DNA of 9,146 bases from Prevotellaceae bacterium (GTDB lineage Bacteria; Bacteroidota; Bacteroidia; Bacteroidales; UBA932): assembly GCA_031275145.1 (NCBI GenBank), contig JAISPE010000034.1, positions 1-9,146 of the forward strand. The letters run 5' to 3'. The notes below the pieces were generated by a model. That model saw nothing but the letters and a program-made list of their open reading frames with translations, was not told the origin of the DNA and ran no database searches. Made by a program: the position numbers and the translations under genes. Positions 6,204-9,146 of this stretch are shown piece by piece; the first letter of the stretch is position 1, and each line of letters begins with the position of its first letter.

Positions 6204-6473
6204 TTACGTCTTTTCAGACCGTTTCTGTCCAAATTTTTTTTTTAAATCGGTAGAATAATGCCTGTTCACATTTTCTATCAGCGTTTCAAGTACATCTACC
6301 GCCATCGTTTTTTCCGCAAGCGCTGTTTTAGTCGCCTGCAATTCCTTTTCCAGAGCTTTTAGCCTGTCATGTTCTTCTTTCATTTCTATTCTTACTACTT
6401 TGTTTAACAGTTTTTCTTTAAAGCAAATACTGTACCGGTTGTACGTTTTACACTTTTTGCCTGTATCGCTATT
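6204..6473 (-). pseudogene. Decayed IS3-type orfA (transposase helper) remnant
   Basis: The minus frame is open from after a TGA at 6476-6474 to TAA at 6206-6204, with an ATG at 6383 giving 59 residues. Reading it through gives KTYNRYSICFKEKLL, then MKEEHDRLKALEKELQA, then VDVLETLIENVNRHY and finally STDLKKKFGQKRSEKT. The heptad-rich coiled coil, the LETLIE stretch and the xDLKKKFGQK tail resemble the C-terminus of Bacteroidetes IS3-type OrfA proteins. The YNRYSICFKEK piece resembles their N-terminal RYSxxFK start. The helix-turn-helix portion expected between them is missing, and no ORF for the DDE catalytic protein follows downstream. The IS therefore looks internally deleted and dead. If translated, the 59-residue piece would be a coiled coil only. 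Assignment is from motif memory, not a search. Confidence 0.6.
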
Positions 6474-6519
6474 TCAGGACATCACAATCCGGACTGCATT
6501 CCGACTTGCGGCGACTTCG

Positions 6520-6547
6520 CATCACTCATAACTCATAACTCATCACT
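6520..6547. repeat. CATCACTCATAACTC repeat abutting the GH76 stop codon
   Basis: CATCACTCATAACTCATAAC followed by TCATCAC lies directly over and beyond the GH76 TGA (6545-6543), with an internal 9-bp duplication of CTCATAACT. Its first 15 bp (6520-6534) are perfectly inverted at 7678-7692, inside the insert at the GH76 5' end, so the gene is bracketed by inverted copies. This is a short filler-type repeat of unknown origin. Confidence 0.7.
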
Positions 6548-7729
6548 TCAGCAGCGCCTGCATCAGAGCCGGAACGGCGCTGGCGTCGTAACTTTCTATG
6601 CACGCAATATCGGGAGCGGGATTTGCGAAATCTTTATACGTAATATCTAAAGAAGGAATCCTGTTTGCCCATCCGGCGCCGATATTGTGGCGTAACCATG
6701 GGACATACTGATACTGTTTGCCGTCTTCTATCAGCCGAACAATGTACTGTGCAAAAATGGCGGTGTAAATACCCTGCTCTATACCGTTTTCGAAATGAAG
6801 AAAGCCGTTTGTGCTCATGTGATTTTTGACATAGTTGGCAGCAAGTACGGCGTCGTACAGAAACATGCGGTTGCCGGTTACCTTATAGAGCATCACAGCA
6901 GCGCCAATGCAGGTAGCCTGATTATACAGATGATCTTTCCAGTTGGGAGAACTGTGTCTCGAATCGGCTACTCTTCCTTTTTCCCTGTCGAAAAGATTGT
7001 TTCGCGCCCAGCTGTAGATTTCCGCTCCCCTGCGAAAATAAGTGGAATCGCCGGTTGCATCGAACAGTGTCATGGCGGCAATGACGGTCGGATAGTTAAT
7101 GCAGGCCATCTTCCCCATGTCCGAACGTGGCGTGCCTTCGGGATGTTTCTGATCCCATGCCCAGTACATTCCTCCTCTCACAGGGTCGTAACTTCCGTTG
7201 TCTTTCAAGACCTTTGACCCCGACCATACCCGTTCAAAGCCGCTTTTGGACAGGTCGAGCCACTGAGTATCGCCGGTAAGCATGCCGACTCGCGCCAGCG
7301 AAATGACCCACCACATAATATCGTCGTAGATAAACCACACAACGCCGTTATCCCAGTTGAAACTGTCGTAATACTGTCGGTTGCCTTCCAGTACCGTCAG
7401 GAAAAACAGACTGTCCTTTTTGCTGTGCGTACGCAGGTAAGCGTTTACGGCAATATCAAGGAAAATAGCCTGTGTCCATATCGCAGCCACCTTTCCGTTT
7501 TTATCCGTTTTTTCGGAATAGATTCCTTTCGAACGCGAAAAAAACTGTTTGTTAAATGCATCGTAAGCACGGTCAATATCCGCTGCCGTACAGTCGGGAT
7601 AACTGTTTCTCTGAGCCTGTAAACAAATGATGCCGCCGAAAAGCGACAGAAGAACAAGCAGTATTTTATTTAATTGCGAGTTATGAGTGATGAATTGCGA
7701 ATCACAATCGTAATTCGTAATTGATTCAT
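6543..7729 (-). CDS. GH76 family alpha-1,6-mannanase-like secreted protein with displaced start
   Basis: The mature part (from about 7610 to 6543, roughly 355 residues) is an alpha/alpha-barrel protein of GH76, the endo-alpha-1,6-mannanase family active on yeast mannan backbones. The marker is the consecutive acidic pair in FIYDDIMWWVISLARVGML (about 7325-7320), the GH76 catalytic Asp-Asp. Other fitting stretches are VRGGMYWAWDQKHPEGTP, NYPTVIAAMTLFDATGD and LYNQATCIGAAVMLYKVTG. It is preceded by a good signal peptide, NKILLVLLSLFGGIICLQAQ, predicted to be cut after Ala-Gln near 7611. No ATG, GTG or TTG lies in frame between 7730 and the signal peptide. The frame stays open upstream to Met codons at 7775 and 7898, inside GH130. 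The ATG at 7729 overlaps the GH130 stop but is in another frame and ends after 19 codons. The enzyme is therefore probably poorly made or relies on a long N-terminal extension. Confidence 0.85.
7668..7723. repeat. Short insertion-like repeat between GH130 stop and GH76 signal peptide
   Basis: Read on the minus strand, a 53-bp segment begins CAATTACGA and ends TCGCAATTA. These are imperfect terminal inverted repeats (YAATTRCGA), and AAT flanks both sides. Removing 56 bp (53 plus one AAT) joins ATGAAT to AAAATACTG and restores ATG AAT AAA ATA CTG, encoding MNKIL, in frame with the GH76 signal peptide. It contains the 15-bp motif GAGTTATGAGTGATG (plus strand, 7678-7692), found inverted at 6520-6534. 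Confidence 0.65.
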
Positions 7730-8892
7730 GACGGGTCGCAGACGGCAACGCCGATTTTCGAATCCGCGCATCCATAGTACAGATACCATTTTTGACGGTA
7801 AAATACCAGGCCTTCGATAAAAACGGTTCCATCCACGTATTGACCGCTTTTCTCAAAATCAGCCATCGGCCGGAAGAAAGGGACATCCAGACGGGCAATT
7901 GCCTTATACGGGTCGTTCAGGTCGAACAGTACCTGTCCGGCGCTGTAAGTACCTGCATTGAAGCGGGGATCGCGCCTGTCGGTTTTTGAATTTTTCCCGT
8001 TGTACAACAGCAGTATTCCCCTGTCGGTTATCAGGGCGGGAGGTCCGCATTCGGTCAGATCGCTGTCGAAATAGCCTTTGCGCGGGTAGATTAATCCCAA
8101 AATCCCGTTCTTTCCGTCAAGTACCGGCGTCCAGCGTATCAGGTCGTCCGATACGGCGGCGGCAACCTTGCTTTCTCCCCAGTACATCAGATATTGACCG
8201 TTCACTTTGGCGATTACCTGTTTGCCGTTCTCCATCTTTGTCACTATCGAGCCGGATTTGCAGGCCATATCTTTGAACCGTCCGTTGAAGGCGTCGGCAA
8301 AGACGGGACCGTGTTTCTCCCATGTCCGCAAGTCGCGGGAGACGGCTACCGACAGGCGCGGCGTCTTTCTGTTCCACGAAGTGTACATCATGACATAAAG
8401 CCCGTCTTCGGTCACTGCCACACGCGGATCTTCGCAACCGCCCGGCCACTCGTATTCCTTCGCACCGTCTTCTGCCGGAAACATTACCGGTTCGTCGAAA
8501 CGTTTCAGGTGGATACCGTCGTTCGATTCGGCCAGTCCGATGCGCGAAGTGCGGCGTCCGATACCGGTGGCAGAATTGTCTTCCGCTCTGTAGAGAACGT
8601 ATATCCTGTCATCCTTGACGACTGCCGCCGGATTGAAAACGTCGCTTTCTTCCCATCCGACCTGTTCTTTCCGCATCGGACAGTAAAAGCGACTTTCCGC
8701 ATTGGGAGTAAGCGCCGGATTTGCGCCTTCGGGCCGGACAAAACCGCCCAGCGCCCAGTCAGGCAATATATTCTGATCGCCGGACTCGATGTTTTCGACC
8801 GACCCTGCCATCAGCTCCCTGCACACGTTTTCCTGTGCATGGAGAGATAATGACAGCAAAAGACATATAATTACTGTATTTATATATTTCAT
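7726..8892 (-). CDS. Secreted GH130 family beta-mannosidase/phosphorylase
   Basis: A 388-residue protein with a signal peptide (MKYINTVIICLLLSLSLHAQ, cut after Gln20). The mature enzyme is a five-bladed propeller of GH130, which acts on beta-mannosides. Family marks are FNPAAVVKDDRIYVLYRAED (80s-100s), IGLAESNDGIHL, the hallmark GGCEDPR (151-157), YLMYWGES (Glu240), LTECGPPALI (Glu281), YNGKN and YVDGTVFIEGLVF, with YYGCADSKIGVAV at the end. GH130 holds both phosphorylases and the Bacteroides beta-1,2-mannosidases. The 41-residue spacing of Glu240 and Glu281 matches what I recall for the catalytic pair of the latter, and export out of the cytoplasm also favours hydrolysis. With the GH76 neighbour it would help dismantle mannan. 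It is the first gene after the promoter at 9042-9049. Its TGA overlaps an ATG at 7729 (ATGA). Confidence 0.92.
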   Translation of the reverse strand: MKYINTVIICLLLSLSLHAQENVCRELMAGSVENIESGDQNILPDWALGGFVRPEGANPALTPNAESRFYCPMRKEQVGWEESDVFNPAAVVKDDRIYVLYRAEDNSATGIGRRTSRIGLAESNDGIHLKRFDEPVMFPAEDGAKEYEWPGGCEDPRVAVTEDGLYVMMYTSWNRKTPRLSVAVSRDLRTWEKHGPVFADAFNGRFKDMACKSGSIVTKMENGKQVIAKVNGQYLMYWGESKVAAAVSDDLIRWTPVLDGKNGILGLIYPRKGYFDSDLTECGPPALITDRGILLLYNGKNSKTDRRDPRFNAGTYSAGQVLFDLNDPYKAIARLDVPFFRPMADFEKSGQYVDGTVFIEGLVFYRQKWYLYYGCADSKIGVAVCDPS

Positions 8893-8975
8893 CGCAGCTG
8901 TTATTAATCGTGATTTGTTTTCATTTATTTTTTATTCGGCCGGCATTGAATGTTTACGTTACTGTTAACAAATAA

Positions 8976-9006
8976 GTGTCCCAATTTTGAGTATTGTTTG
9001 GGACAC
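8976..9006. promoter_or_regulatory. 9-bp inverted repeat in the GH130 leader (possible operator or IS-end relic)
   Basis: GTGTCCCAA (8976-8984) and TTGGGACAC (8998-9006) are perfect inverted copies separated by 13 bp. They lie about 85-115 bp upstream of the GH130 ATG and about 40 bp downstream of the -7 box, so inside the transcribed leader. This could be a repressor site, an mRNA hairpin affecting GH130 expression, or a leftover IS terminus. There is no U-tract on the minus-strand side directly after it, so it is not a standard terminator. Confidence 0.65.
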
Positions 9007-9041
9007 CAGTAAAAATTTTTTAATTTGAAGAAATTAGAATG

Positions 9042-9049
9042 CAAAGGTA
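9042..9049 (-). promoter_or_regulatory. Bacteroidetes-type promoter (-7 box TACCTTTG) for GH130-GH76
   Basis: On the minus strand TACCTTTG (9049-9042), followed by CATTC, matches the Bacteroidetes sigma-ABfr -7 consensus TAnnTTTG exactly. The sequence 19-25 bp upstream is AT-rich and has no perfect TTTG -33 box. Transcription would begin around 9035, giving a leader of about 140 nt that includes the inverted repeat at 8976-9006. Confidence 0.65.
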
Positions 9050-9114
9050 ATATATTTTTTTATATAAAAAGTATTTTTTGACTTTTGACAGAAATTTTAA
9101 TTCGGCGAAGTCAG

Positions 9115-9141
9115 TTTTCATAATTTACAAATCTGTTAATT
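9115..9141. repeat. Short AT-rich dispersed repeat, copy 2
   Basis: A 27-bp segment matches 5485-5512 in the same orientation except for one A missing from an A-run. It lies about 65 bp upstream of the promoter at 9042-9049 and ends close to the window edge, so the element may continue beyond it. Confidence 0.75.
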
Positions 9142-9146
9142 GTGCA

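Noticed and set aside
6482..6520. Rho-independent terminator after GH76
   Set aside because: Minus-strand GCGAAGTCGCCGCAAGTCGG looked stem-like but is a near-direct repeat, not an inverted one, and no T-tract follows.

Overview
The window looks like a chromosomal segment from a member of the Bacteroidetes, probably Bacteroidales. The evidence is a TAnnTTTG-type promoter element, AT-rich 5' leaders that mostly lack Shine-Dalgarno sequences, signal peptides ending in Ala-Gln, a paired GH130/GH76 mannan-utilisation module, and short dispersed repeats of a kind common in that phylum. No rRNA, tRNA or CRISPR array is visible. Every convincing gene lies on the minus strand, so the window reads from right to left.

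Region 1 (9146 to 6543): a mannan-degradation unit. A promoter at 9042-9049 and a leader carrying a 9-bp inverted repeat (8976-9006) precede a secreted GH130 enzyme (8892-7726). A secreted GH76 alpha-1,6-mannanase-like protein follows (open frame 7898-6543). The GH76 signal peptide is intact but has no start codon in frame immediately ahead of it. A short repeat of about 53 bp appears to have landed right after the original ATG, which formed an ATGA overlap with the GH130 stop.

Region 2 (6542 to about 5430): a repeat-rich junction without a convincing intact gene. It holds a decayed IS orfA remnant (6473-6204), a roughly 190-bp nested imperfect inverted repeat (5952-6139), a GCAATCC-type palindromic repeat (5871-5952), and a striking tandem array of fourteen 21-bp units (5525-5818). 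Each array unit contains a 12-bp GTGAGnnCTYAC near-palindrome.

Region 3 (5428 to 1): a surface-polysaccharide biosynthesis operon. A small hypothetical gene (5428-5207) is followed by a short stretch that may be a decayed small gene. Then come a GT2 glycosyltransferase, an EpsG-like membrane protein, a GT4 glycosyltransferase, a second GT4 split by a -1 frame change into two overlapping ORFs (2037-1519 and 1522-983), and an NAD-dependent epimerase/dehydratase that runs off the left edge. The genes are 1-7 nt apart or overlap by ATGA. Together they would supply nucleotide-sugar modification, sequential sugar transfer on the inner membrane, and polymerisation of a capsule, O-antigen or exopolysaccharide repeat.

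The observations most worth a second look are the operator-like 21-bp array, the GH76 gene with a displaced start, the split GT4, the strand-asymmetric long hairpin, and a 55-codon frame broken three times by TGA between the hypothetical gene and the GT2.
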